Source of the DNA: Costus lasius
Lineage: Eukaryota > Streptophyta > Magnoliopsida > Zingiberales > Costaceae
Direction of reading: 5' to 3'
Assembly (NCBI GenBank): GCA_027563935.2
Contig: CM050454.1
Span: forward strand, 52,914,596 to 52,978,595
DNA: 64,000 nt
A program made the position numbers and the translations under genes. Of the stretch, positions 1 through 10,197 are shown one piece after another; within the stretch, counting starts at the first letter, position 1; every line of letters starts with the position of its first letter. The notes below the pieces were generated by a model. The model did not search any database. It was not told the DNA's origin and saw only the letters and a program-made list of their open reading frames with translations.

Positions 1-204
1 GCCGGATAAATTCCAAATTGAATTATCCAACACGCCGCGAGGCCGGACAAATTCCAAATTAAATCATCCATCACGCCGCGAGGCCGGATAAATTCCAAAT
101 TAAACTATCCATTGCGCCGTAAAGCCGGATAAATTCTCGAATCAAATTATCCAATACGCCGTGGGATTGGGTAATCCTCCAAACCAAGTATCCAATACGT
201 CTAA
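1..204. repeat. 41-bp tandem repeat array, about five units
   Basis: Units starting with gccgga begin at 1, 42, 83 and 124, an exact 41-bp spacing, and a diverged fifth unit follows from about 165. Each unit has a GCCGGATAAATTC head and a tail ending in a variant of TATCCAACACGCCG. The array runs off the left edge, so its true length is unknown. It could be the end of a satellite block or a subterminal array inside a transposon; nothing here decides between them. Confidence 0.9.
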
Positions 205-1203
205 GCGCAACTACGGTGGAATATCGTTTGGGAGGTGCGTACGTCGATGTTTATCATCGGGGCGTAGCTCCTCAACATGACATCGGGTTGCCCAGACCGG
301 ATATCACTCAATGAGCTGTTTCAAAGCCGAATCTCCGATGGGCACACGATATTCAAAACTGATGAAAAAGCCCATTTTCCCACCGTCTAAATACTATGTC
401 AAATCTTGTATTTCATTACGTTCATAAATGATATTGTCCGGTTTATTTCTCTTATCTCGTTACGTATTATAGATCCCTTAATCAAAGGTTCCTTAATTTT
501 AGGGGTAATTAACAATGAGCGCTTGCGCTCATTGGAAGCCAGAACCCATTAAACAAAAAGCCTTATTAATTTAAGGTGGATTTGAAATGGTCATAATACA
601 TTCCCAATGTAACAAAATGACCCCACAACACTAACACTAACCATTCATAGATGTCGTGTCTAACCTAGATCATAGTTTACCATATTAGAAAAGGAAATAT
701 TTAGATTTTTCCAATTTGGTTGTGAAATATATACTTTATGATTCTTATTCTCGATTATCAAATTTGTTTGCTTGGTTTTTCTGGCTATGTATGTTTCTCA
801 GTGTAGACTTCTGACCATATCATCTTCAAGTAAATCTTTTTTTTCTTTGTCTGTCAGGACTAGAGGAGACTTATCTGGTCTAGACTAATGTACCAATGTG
901 ACCAATATTTCATGGCAAGCTGTGCCACGGAATCCTGTTTTATAACCAGGACTAATTGAGTTGATACATAAGCTTATGAATCCTGGTAGCTTAAGTTTTT
1001 TCAGTAATCTCCTTAATAGTAATTGTAGTTGCTAATCTGAGGTCAACATTTCTATATGGTATTCTAAGTATATCATTACTTTGGCAATTAGTTCTTTATT
1101 TATATAATCATTCAGCTGAATCATTGGATTACTTGGTCTTGCCATGTCATAAGGTCAATAGAAATTCATTTGACTTGGTACTCTTGTTCACAACGGCATC
1201 CTG
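205..1203. other. Unassigned intergenic DNA
   Basis: No coding region or element with paired ends was recognised. The only distinct structure is a perfect 10+10-bp palindrome with a 2-nt loop at 513-534, listed separately. The rest is AT-rich sequence without long open frames. Confidence 0.5.
513..534. repeat. Perfect hairpin palindrome
   Basis: Arms caatgagcgc (513-522) and gcgctcattg (525-534) are exact reverse complements separated by tt. A hairpin this tight resembles those near some transposon ends, but no CTRR-type Helitron end follows closely, so it is left unassigned. Confidence 0.85.
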
Positions 1204-1755
1204 TGTAATACCTCGAGTTTAGTCCCACATTAGAAATGGGAGAAATCATTATATGGTATATAAGGCTTAGTGAGCTTGCTATTGTTAACTTGGGTTTAAG
1301 TATTTTAATAAATTGGACCACATTGCTATTTTGGTTCACAAGTTAATGAATAATTTGCTTACTAAATGAGTCATAACAAATGGTATCAGAGCACAAACTT
1401 AGGGTCTATTTGGCCCCATTGTAAATCAGATGCAGCACAGCTTTCAAGGTGAATGAAAGCTCCAAAAGTTTGAAAAGCTAGAAAATGTGGCTTTTTCAAC
1501 TTTGGCTTTTGCTGTCTTGGATTCCTGGCTAAAAGAACTTTAAGCAGGGCCAAACAGGCCCTTAGTCTTAAGCATGGTGAGAGGCCAATAAGAAAGGGCT
1601 ATCGAGGGTGGTGGAGCCGCCACTAGGCTAACCTCACATGCTCCCGACTAAGGGATGGTGGGCTTGACGAGGACGTCAAGTCTAAGTGGGGGAGAAGATT
1701 GTAATATCCGAGTTTAGTCCCACATTGAAAGTGAGAAAAACTATTATATGGTAAG
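1204..1755 (+). mobile_element. TRIM-type miniature LTR retroelement
   Basis: The 5' LTR is 1204-1378 (175 bp, TG...CA, containing TAGTCCCACATT). After two bases comes a perfect initiator-Met tRNA primer-binding site, TGGTATCAGAGC (1381-1392). A purine tract (gtgggggagaagat, 1686-1699) abuts a second copy of the LTR start at 1700. This 3' LTR aligns for only about 55 bp and is then lost, so no target duplication can be tested. The internal part holds no coding capacity and is largely a MITE (1402-1561). Small size, LTR-PBS-PPT-LTR order and absence of genes match TRIM elements, which move using enzymes supplied by other retroelements. A diverged relative lies at 22879-23332. Confidence 0.85.
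1402..1561. mobile_element. Harbinger/Tourist-type MITE inside the TRIM
   Basis: The ends are GGGTCTATTTGGCCC (from 1402) and the imperfect inverse GGGCCAAACAGGCCC (to 1561). The element is 160 bp and is flanked by TTA at 1399-1401 and 1562-1564. A 3-bp TTA duplication and GGGCCTGTTTGGCC-like termini are typical of PIF/Harbinger MITEs. It was inserted 9 bp after the TRIM primer-binding site. Confidence 0.85.
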
Positions 1756-2000
1756 ATTCATACCCTAAGTTGAATCCAATTGGGAGAGGAAGATCAAGTA
1801 GTGCCATATTTTTTAGATGTTCTTGTCTTTTGGTAAGATTCTAATCATTAATGGATTTGTTATGTCTTTACCAAAGCTGTTTGCTTTCGACTAGCCATGA
1901 CTATAGTGGTCATGATCGCTCTACTAGATCTTTTGGTAAGATCTTAAGTATCAAGAGACTTGGGAGTTGAGCCTCATGGGCCATTTGTCCAGGGGTCTTT
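1756..2000. other. Unassigned DNA between TRIM and minisatellite
   Basis: No open frame or paired repeat was recognised. The sequence begins where homology to the TRIM LTR stops. Confidence 0.4.
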
Positions 2001-2131
2001 TATAGCGGGCTAATTCCACTACATATCTATTTTTATAGGGGGGTAATTCCACTATACATCTATTTGTATAGCGAACTAATTCCGCTATATATCTATTTGT
2101 ATAGCGGGCTAATTCCATTATATGTCTATGG
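2001..2131. repeat. 33-bp minisatellite, four units
   Basis: Units begin at 2001, 2034, 2067 and 2100 with exact 33-bp spacing; consensus begins TATAGCGGGCTAATTCCACT. Copies differ at a few positions, so the array is not brand new. The period is a multiple of three and one plus-strand frame stays open through all units, but there is no start codon and no recognisable protein. Confidence 0.9.
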
Positions 2132-2639
2132 TGGTTTGTCTACCACTTGTTTAAGAAGTAAACTTCTAAATAATTTATTAGTCATAATATTATCACCGCC
2201 TTTTATATGTTCAAATAAAACTTTGTAGGAAGAATTTATACTTCTATCCCTAAATTGTAGTCACCTTCTTTAGCTAATTTTTTTGCTATTCTTATTTTTG
2301 AAAAACTTTTGCTTTACAATCTATTCTAACTAATATTTTTTTTTACTGAGTAAAAAGACTCGGAAACTGTCTAATCCATATATTACAACTAATATTTATG
2401 AGTCAATGTTGGAAGTCAATGTTTTTTCTCTAAATTTTCCACTATTGTTCCTGTAAATTCTTCTTTTGTTTTTTTAGCATACTTGTATGGCTTTCTTTTA
2501 AAAACTGCACCCATCTATTTCAACAATTAAGTAATCAGTATCTAATGGAAATCTTAAGCTTGGAATATTTCTCAGAGCTTGCTTAATTTTTTCTACTTGT
2601 TTCTTATCTTCTCTGTTGAATTGTTTGAGGCATGTGCCA
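2132..2639. other. Unassigned AT-rich DNA
   Basis: No gene, RNA or paired repeat was recognised. Confidence 0.4.
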
Positions 2640-2741
2640 CCTAATTTGGAGTATAACGGTCCTACTAACTTTGCTTAAATTTGAAATAATCCTAATTTGG
2701 AGTATAATGGTCCTACTAACTTTGCTTAAATTTGAAATAAA
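2640..2741. repeat. 51-bp tandem duplication
   Basis: 2640-2690 and 2691-2741 are nearly identical copies beginning cctaatttggagtataa, differing at about one interior base plus the end. The duplication creates most of a short open frame (2632-2883), which is therefore not good evidence of a gene. Confidence 0.85.
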
Positions 2742-2934
2742 AGGTTTTGCATCATTGACTGACTTCTATGCAAAAGAGTCGGTGAAGAGAGCACCCATAA
2801 AAGGCAAGAGGGGCCGAAAAAGGGTAAATAGTAACGTAGACATGAGCATGGAAGGTTTGATGAAAATAATAGCATGTCATTAAATTTGGTAATAAGGATT
2901 TGAGGGGAAGTAGCTTATGATCTCAGTCAAAAAC

Positions 2935-4330
2935 AAAAATCTTTTTTCTTAATTTTTTTTATTTTTAATTTTTTTTTATTTTTTTGATTTTTCATTATTG
3001 ATTGTTGATTGTTGACCATCGATTCTTAATTATAAAGGATCAAGAATAAACAATAAAAAAAATTAAGAAAAAAATTGAATTTTTTTTTAAAAAATCAACA
3101 ATAAACAATACAAAAATCAAGTATCAAAAATATAAAATAAAAAAAATCAAGAGAAAAGAATATAAAATAAAACAAAATTAATTAGAAATAACAAAAAGTA
3201 AAGAATAAAAAATCATGAATCAACGATAAAAATCAAGTATAAAAAATCAATAATCAGAAATAAAAATGATGGATAGAAATAAAAAAATTTAAAAATTAGA
3301 AAATCAAGAACCAAAAATAAAAAAAATAAAGAATTAGAAAATTGAAAATAAAATGAAATGAATCAAAACTAATGAATAAAAAATAAAACAAATATGTATC
3401 ATGTATCAAGAATAAAAAATAAAAAAAAAATATGGAATCAAGAATCAAAAATAGAAAATGAAAAAAAATCTAGAATAAAACATCAAAAATCAAAATGAAA
3501 GAATAAAAGATCATGAATAAAAAAAATAAGGAAAATCAAGTATATGAAATAAAAAATAAAAAATGAATAATCAAAAACAAAAAATCTAAAGTAAAGAATA
3601 AAATTAAAAATTAAAAATTAAAAATTAAAAAATTTAAAATTTAGAATTTAAAATTTAAAATTTAAAATTTAAAATTTAAAATTTAAAATTTAAAATTTAA
3701 AATTTAAAATTTAAAATAAAAAATAAAAAATAATAAATAAAAAATAATAAATAAAAAATAAAAAATAAAATAAATAATAAATAATAAATAATAAATAAAA
3801 AATAAAAAAAATGAAAAATGAAAAAAATGAAGAATAAAAAAAAGAAGAATAAAAAATTAAAAATAAAAATAAAAATAAATATTAAATATTAGAGATAAAA
3901 ATGAAAAAAAATAAAAAATAAAAAATAAAGAATCAAAAATCATGAATCAAAAAGAACAAAATAAAATATAAAATATAAAATAGAACATCCAAAATCATAA
4001 AGAAAAAAATCATAAGTCAAGTATCAAAAATAGAAAATAAAAAATAATGTATCAAGAATAAAAAATGAAAATAAACATACAAAAATGAAAAAAAAAACCA
4101 AAAATCAATAATCAAAAATGAAAAAAAATCATGAATTAATAATCAAGAATAAAGAAAATCAAAATTATAGATAAAAAGATTAGAAATAAAAAATTTGGAA
4201 TAAAAAAAGTCAGAAGTTGAAAATTAAAAATTTAAAACTAAAAACTAAAAGCTAAAAACTAAAATAATTAAAATAGAAAATAAAAAATCGAAAGTAAAAG
4301 AATCAATTAGCAAAAATCAAAAGTCAAGAA
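2935..4330. repeat. A-rich low-complexity tract (about 1.4 kb)
   Basis: The plus strand is almost entirely A with scattered T, G and rare C, built from drifting words such as aaaaatcaagaataaa. At about 3600-3715 it resolves into a regular AAATTTAAAATTT array, and at 3715-3800 into AAATAAAAAATAAT words. The strand bias is strong: long T runs occur only at the left edge (2940-2990). It resembles an expanded and mutated poly(A) or A-rich microsatellite. No coding content is believable. Confidence 0.9.
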
Positions 4331-4916
4331 TTGACAACTTATACATATCTCCATTTTCATATATAATAAAAAATGACAACATGTACATCATGAGATGTGT
4401 GAGAAATGAGGACTTATAGTTGAATAATCTTCCAAATTCATGGTAACTGAACATTTGAGAAATAGTTAAGAGCCAAATATGTAATGTCTGAATGGATGGC
4501 CTTAGCCAACAAGAGGTTTTCTTCTTCTGCTTTGTGATGCATAGCAAGTAGGTGGATATTGTCAGTGGACAAATTTTAGGTACAAGTTCAAGTGCTTCAA
4601 ATTCCAAAATTATAAAACAAACATAATTACAAGTTCATGTATCATTCTAAGTGCAACCATAGGCTTTTCAACAATTAAAGATAGATTAATTAGAATTTAT
4701 ATCATGAGCCTATTAGTAAAAATGATAGATGTTTTCTTGCAATTATAGAGGTTGACTTGTAACCTCTTAACAATCTCCAACAACATTTTGGTTGGCTTTG
4801 TACTAGTTACATTCATCTAATGGCCTAAAAAACTACAAATACGCCCCTACTAGTTGTAATAAAATAGATTTTGTAATTTATTTTCTCTACATTTTTTTTC
4901 TTATGCATGTGATCTC
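4331..4916. other. Unassigned DNA left of the hAT element
   Basis: No gene recognised. A minus-strand frame at 4317-4607 has no known motif and starts in the A-rich tract, so it is not called. Confidence 0.4.
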
Positions 4917-4936
4917 CTCATTTGTAGAGCTGGCAA

Positions 4937-5080
4937 CGGGTCGGGTACCCGACTTTTTTGTAACTACCTGAACTCGACCCAAATAATATTACCCGGTACC
5001 CGAACTCAGGTTGAGTGTCTTATTACTCAACCCAACCCCGAATCGGGTAATTAAACGGGTACCCGCGAGTACCCGTGTAC
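4937..5080. promoter_or_regulatory. hAT left subterminal repeat region
   Basis: It contains many overlapping copies of cgggtacccg, acccgaactc and gggtcggg in both orientations, including the perfect 14-bp palindrome gtcgggtacccgac. The mirror region is 10050-10190, and a further isolated copy lies near 6146. By analogy with Ac-type elements these are probably transposase-binding sites; this is inference. Confidence 0.6.
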
Positions 5081-5388
5081 ATAAAAAATAAATAAATAAT
5101 TTATAAATTTAGATGGTACCCCCATTTAGGGCCAGTTTGGGGCCGTGAGAGTTTATAGCTTTTGCTGGTTTGACCAGAGCTGGTTTGACCAGAGCTGGCT
5201 GAATAAACTTAAGACTGTTTGGATAAATTACTGAGCTACTAAGCAAAAATTAAGCAATCTATGACATAAATAACACATAGCAAAAACATTTATATAGAAT
5301 TATCAGATACAATAAAAAATGTCTTCAATAATTCAACAATAGAATTCAATAGTATAAAAATAAAAACTATACCTACATCATAAAAAGG

Positions 5389-5548
5389 TACCGAGTTATT
5401 GCCAGCATGGATATCCTAAGTTCAATAATTTTCTACTTGCATCTATAAGGAATGTAAAAGACGCCAATTACCAATTTCTTAAGTTATTGTATAAGTGGAA
5501 TGTAAAGATACAAGATTGGTCTTTGTCCATGCTGGCAAGAACTCGGTA
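5389..5548. mobile_element. 160-bp foldback / MITE-like element inside hAT
   Basis: Arms 5389-5410 and 5527-5548 are inverted copies 22 bp long with one mismatch (taccgagttattgccagcat... against its partner). The outermost TA on each side could be a TA target duplication, giving a CCGAG...CTCGG element of Tc1/mariner MITE type. No coding capacity. It could instead be a hairpin-forming part of the hAT itself. Confidence 0.55.
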
Positions 5549-7112
5549 AACAAAATGAATGTTAAAGATTCTACAAAGAAGGTGTGAAGACTTGTAGAAT
5601 TGAAGTAGGAGCAGGCAACAGGGTTGTGATCAAAACCTACGGTCTTAGATGAAGGCCATTCAGCTTCTAGAGAAGGATCGCCACAAGCAAGGTAGGCTGG
5701 AGAGCTTAAAAGAAGACCAGAAGGAGGATCAAGGACCTGTGGGTGGTATAGTCGTGTAGGGGCGTCACTGCCTAGCTAGGAACTCGCGAAGGGAACTCAG
5801 CACCTCTGAACACATCTAGAAGGAACGTGTTGGCTGCTGAAGACCTCCACCAACGACTAGACAATCACCAGTGAGGAGCCTTGCAGGCGGCGACAGGTTC
5901 TCCTAGGTTTTGCAACTTGGGTCGGGCAAACGCGGGCTTTTTTTTTCGGCTCTTTTTTTTCGGGCGAGTTTTTCTTTCGGTAGAGGTGGGCAATTCAGCG
6001 GGCGGAAGAAGCTCGCTTCGATCAGATTATCAGCTACAGTAGAAATTCTCGGGACGTGCCCGAGAAGTTCTGGGCCAAACGATAAAAATTATTAAAAATA
6101 GCGGACTGCGCTCACATAAGCTTGTGGGTATGTAATCTACAGTAATGGGTACCCGACCTGAAAAACATTAATTTGCTATAGTCTATAGAGTTAAAGGCTT
6201 AAAGCTGTGTAATAAATTACCAATCGTTCTACATACATTTTTAATGTCTTCACAGTAATTAAAAATTTAACCTTTTTTTTGACTGCTTCCAGCTTTCTGA
6301 ATAACATCTAATCCCTTGTAGAAAGAACCAATCCTCTCCACGACTCCACTGGATTGGAGAGTTTATCTCCAAACCTACAAAAGAACAATGGAGTATTCAC
6401 AATTATGCACACATTAAGAAAATACTAATCGACAGGTTGTTAAATATTATTACACATTAAGAAAATACTCACCTCAATTCCATGCATGAACTTCTCAAGA
6501 AATGACAATTCTGCAATAGATTTATTATAGGCTTCCAGCCATGCCTGAAAAAAAATAAAGTTTAAAAACTGATTATAAAAGCAATGAACAAAGCAATCAT
6601 CAAGCTTACCATGAACTAGCAGTAGCACAAATTGCTTTAAGCTGCACTTATCAGAAACTAGCACAATGAACGAATTACCAGGAATGTTCTTAGCACAGCC
6701 AAAAAATGAGTAATTCTGAATTACCAGCATTCATCCTAATCAGCAATGTAATAATAACGGACTAAAAATGTTGAAAAAAATAGCACAATGAAATAATTAC
6801 TAGGAGCTAGAGATACATATATGTACTAATCTTTACCAGAACAAAAATGTGGAGCAATAGAAGCGTTAAAACAATAAAACATAAAATCATCACATCATAG
6901 CAATATCTAAAATCATTACATCACATATTCACATCATAGCAAATAACATTATGTCGTCAAATAATAGTATTTCCAGCAAAGAGCCAAAGTCTCAAAAGAA
7001 GATCTCAACAGCATCATCAATTCATCATAAATATTAAATATATCATAGTATTTCCACTTTTCAGCAAAGAGCCAAAGACTCAAAATATCTTTTCAGTACT
7101 TCAGCTTCATCA
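5549..7112. other. hAT interior downstream of transposase, no gene seen
   Basis: Non-coding interior of the hAT element. It includes a moderately GC-rich block (5580-6070) and a second terminal-like cgggtacccg copy at about 6146. A TTAGGGCCAGTTTGG sequence just left of the foldback (about 5127-5141) resembles a Harbinger-type end, but no matching partner was found. Confidence 0.4.
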
Positions 7113-9396
7113 TCATTCATCAATATTTATAGAATCTGAATCACCAAATGAGGCTTTTTGCTCTTTAGGGACACCTGTATGAAATAAAAAAAATAAAAAA
7201 CTTCAACAGTTAAAAAATTAAGCTACCAGAATTTGAAAATTTAGAATTAAATCTTGCATTCCAAATTATAAGTATGAATCTATAAAAAAAGATATCATAG
7301 ATATAATCATACAACTATATACTCGTACCTTTCATATCTTGTAATAGCCAATTTTGAAAGCACATTAAAGCTTCAACAGTCTGAGGTTGAAAGCTACTTC
7401 GATGAAGATTAATTACTCTTCCACTAGTACTGAAGGCTGATTCAGATGAAATTGTAAATACTGGAATTGGTAAAAAATCCTGTGCAATCAGTTGCAAAGT
7501 TGGATATTTAATCCCATGTGTCTTCCACCAATTAAGAATATCAAACTCTTTGGTCCATGGCAAAACACCCTCATCCAAGTAATGTTCCAGCTCAGATTTA
7601 ACATTCATATCATTAGAAGATTGAAGAAATGCAACCAAATTGTTGATTCTCTTTTGTTGCTGTGTAGAAACACTAGATCTAGTACTAGTTAAAGATGCTC
7701 CATCAAATTTTTCCTCTTTTCCCATTTGTTTAGTCACCTTAGATTGATACTCATGTAATAAATCAAAACAAGTTTTTTTGACATTTTCTATTTTAAGAAA
7801 AGCCTCTTCGCCAAAAATTTCAGGAAAATAGTACTCAACTACTTTCATCTTGTATCTTGGATCTTAAATAACAGCTATTGCCATAACAATATGAACTTTA
7901 CTCCAATATTTGTCAAACTTCAAAAACATTTTCGTTGCCATAGTCCGGATAATTTCATCTTCACACATTGTCCATGCATTCAATTCATTTCGAATTTGAC
8001 AAATATCAACAAAATAAATATTAGCAGTAGGATATTTTTTTTTCCTGAAAAATTTCTAACTTATCAGTAATTTTCTTTGCCATCTCCCAGTCATAATCGG
8101 AAGGAATATCAATATAGTTTTTCTCTCAAAGTTTTAGTCTTGGAAAAACATCTTTATACTCTATGGCAATTTGTAGCATCAAATGAGTTGAGTTCTATCA
8201 TGTTTTACAATTAAGAGATAACCTTTTTGAGTATGGAAGTTTTAATGCGCGTGCTACTTCTTCTAGTTTTTCAATTCTTGATAGAGTGGTAGACCAATAT
8301 ACAACACTATCAATTCTATCAATGGCTTGTTCTATAACTGATAATCCATCTTTCATAATCAAATTTAATATATGCGCACAACACCTCACATGAAAAAATT
8401 TTCTTCCAAGTAACAAATCAACAAATAATTTTTGGACAAGAATATTGATCATGCCATCATTTGAACTACAATTGTCCACAGTAATAGTGGAAATTTTATT
8501 TTCAATATTCCAATTCAGTAAACTTTCCATTATTTTTTCAGCAAGAACATCCATAGTATGAGGAGCAGACACATAAATAAACCTATATAAAATTTTAAAA
8601 CAAAAGAATTAATAATTTAAACATATTATGCAAGTAAAAATAGAAAAGTTTAATTGCAAAAATGTAAAGAAAAAAAATACCTCAATATGCGATTCTGTAA
8701 TGTCCAGGAGTTATCAACACAATGTGCTGTAACCGACATATAACCTCTTTGTTGGTTAGAAATCCACATGTCAGTGGTGATTGCTATGCGGCATCCAACA
8801 TTTGCAAACAAGTCATGTAACTTTTGCTTCTCACATTCATAAATATTTAAGATATCACTCTTAATTGTATTTCGTGAAACCATCTTAAATAAAGGCTGAA
8901 GACTACTAATAAATCTTTTGAATCCAATATGATCCACAATTGAAAGAGGATACTCATGCGGAATAATAGCATGAGCTAACTCTTTTCTTGAGACCTCTTG
9001 ATCAAAAATGAAATTTCCAAAATGAACTTTACCATCATTCCGCTTTGCTACACTAATTTGTTTTTGTTTTTCTAGACATGCACCAACGTCTTGATTGTTC
9101 TTTTTTGAACATGATAACATATGATTGTGTAAAGACTTAGTTCCATGTTTACTTGCAGCCCTTGGAGTTGTCTTATAGTATTTGCATATGGCCCAATCTT
9201 GATCATTCTTATATACCTTCTCAAAATGATCCCAAACAGCTGATGTTAACTTTCGTTTCTTGCTTTGAGCAGATGAAACTTGTCCAACTGATTTAGGATC
9301 ATCCGTTGTTTGTGTTTCGCTAATAGGAGTAGGAGCTACAGTATCATTAGTAGCTATTTGTTACTCAACAGGTTTTGATGCATCTTCTAAAGCCAT
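7113..9396 (-). pseudogene. hAT transposase (BED finger, RNase-H-like core, hAT dimerisation domain), spliced, broken
   Basis: Exon 1 (9396-8681) holds a BED zinc finger near 9260-9115 and the start of the catalytic core (TTDMW...). Intron 1 is 8680-8583 (98 bp, GT-AG). Exon 2 (8582-7329) carries the core (TVDN, then CCAHILNL) and the C-terminal dimerisation domain (SSESAFSTSGRVI near 7470-7420). Intron 2 is 7328-7175 (154 bp, GT-AG). A short acidic exon 3 ends at a TGA (7113-7115). Damage: codon 12 is TAA (9361-9363); two adjacent stops follow CKT at about 8198; further stops lie at about 8130 and just before the DPRY motif (about 7865); a one-base expansion of a T run (8037-8045) shifts frame. 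The second BED cysteine is replaced by tyrosine. Splice sites are inferred from frame and family motifs. The enzyme would have cut and pasted the element. Confidence 0.9.
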
Positions 9397-10192
9397 TAGG
9401 AAAATCCTAAGAAAATCTAAGATTAATAAAAACAATTAAGGTTCTGAATCTTCTGATTATGTAGCAAAAGAAAACTAAATAATACCAAAACGTTAATCGA
9501 TTAATCAAGTGGACAAGGACAACAACAGCTTACAGTTAGAAGGTGAAAGCTGGAATGCTAGATGGCCCAAACCGCAAGGATGTTGAAGGCCTATAGCCGG
9601 ACAACAGGAGGCAGAAGCCGTTAGCCGAACAGCAGGTGGCGTCATGGTGAGCAGCCGAGTAGAGGCGGAAGCATGGAAGCTGGACGACTAGCAGAGCTGG
9701 AAAGGGGTGGCGTCGTGGCGAGCACCCGAGCAGAGGCTAGAGTTGTTCGTGAAGGAGGGAGCGACTAGGAGAGGTAGAGACTAGGGAGGGGCGGCGAACG
9801 ATTTTGGTAGTTGGGGTTGAAGAGGATCTGCGAGACTGCAACGAGTCCTTAGTGGTGAAGGCGACGAGCCGACGAGCAACTAGGGAGGGGCAGCGAAGGG
9901 CTAGGGCAGAAGAGAAGACGTTCTTGTGACTTGCGAGTTGCGAGTGGTGAAGGGTTGCGGGCTAGGGATTATTAGGGATTTAGGTATTCCAGTTCTCCGA
10001 ACTCAGCCACTCAGGTAGTTAGGTTTTTATTTAAAATTAAAATCAAAATATAATCAGGTTCGGGTTTCGGGTACCTGAAGGGTCAACCTAAACCCAACAC
10101 GGGTAATGAAAGCAAAACTCATACCCGTCCCGTTTACAGGGTACCTAGACCCGGTGTAAACGGGTTGGGTCAGACCCAACCCGACCTAGATT
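9397..10192. other. hAT 5' region upstream of transposase
   Basis: No gene recognised. It should contain the transposase promoter (minus strand) and ends in the right subterminal repeats (10050-10190). Confidence 0.5.
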
Positions 10193-10197
10193 GCCAG

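Noticed and set aside
505..560. Helitron 3' end
   Set aside because: The hairpin is present, but no CTRR terminus follows at the usual 10-12 bp.
2632..2883. 83-codon frame beginning with a duplicated segment
   Set aside because: The duplication is a 51-bp DNA repeat in non-coding sequence; no recognisable domain or neighbours.
4317..4607. 96-codon minus-strand frame
   Set aside because: It ends in the A-rich tract and shows no motif or codon signal.
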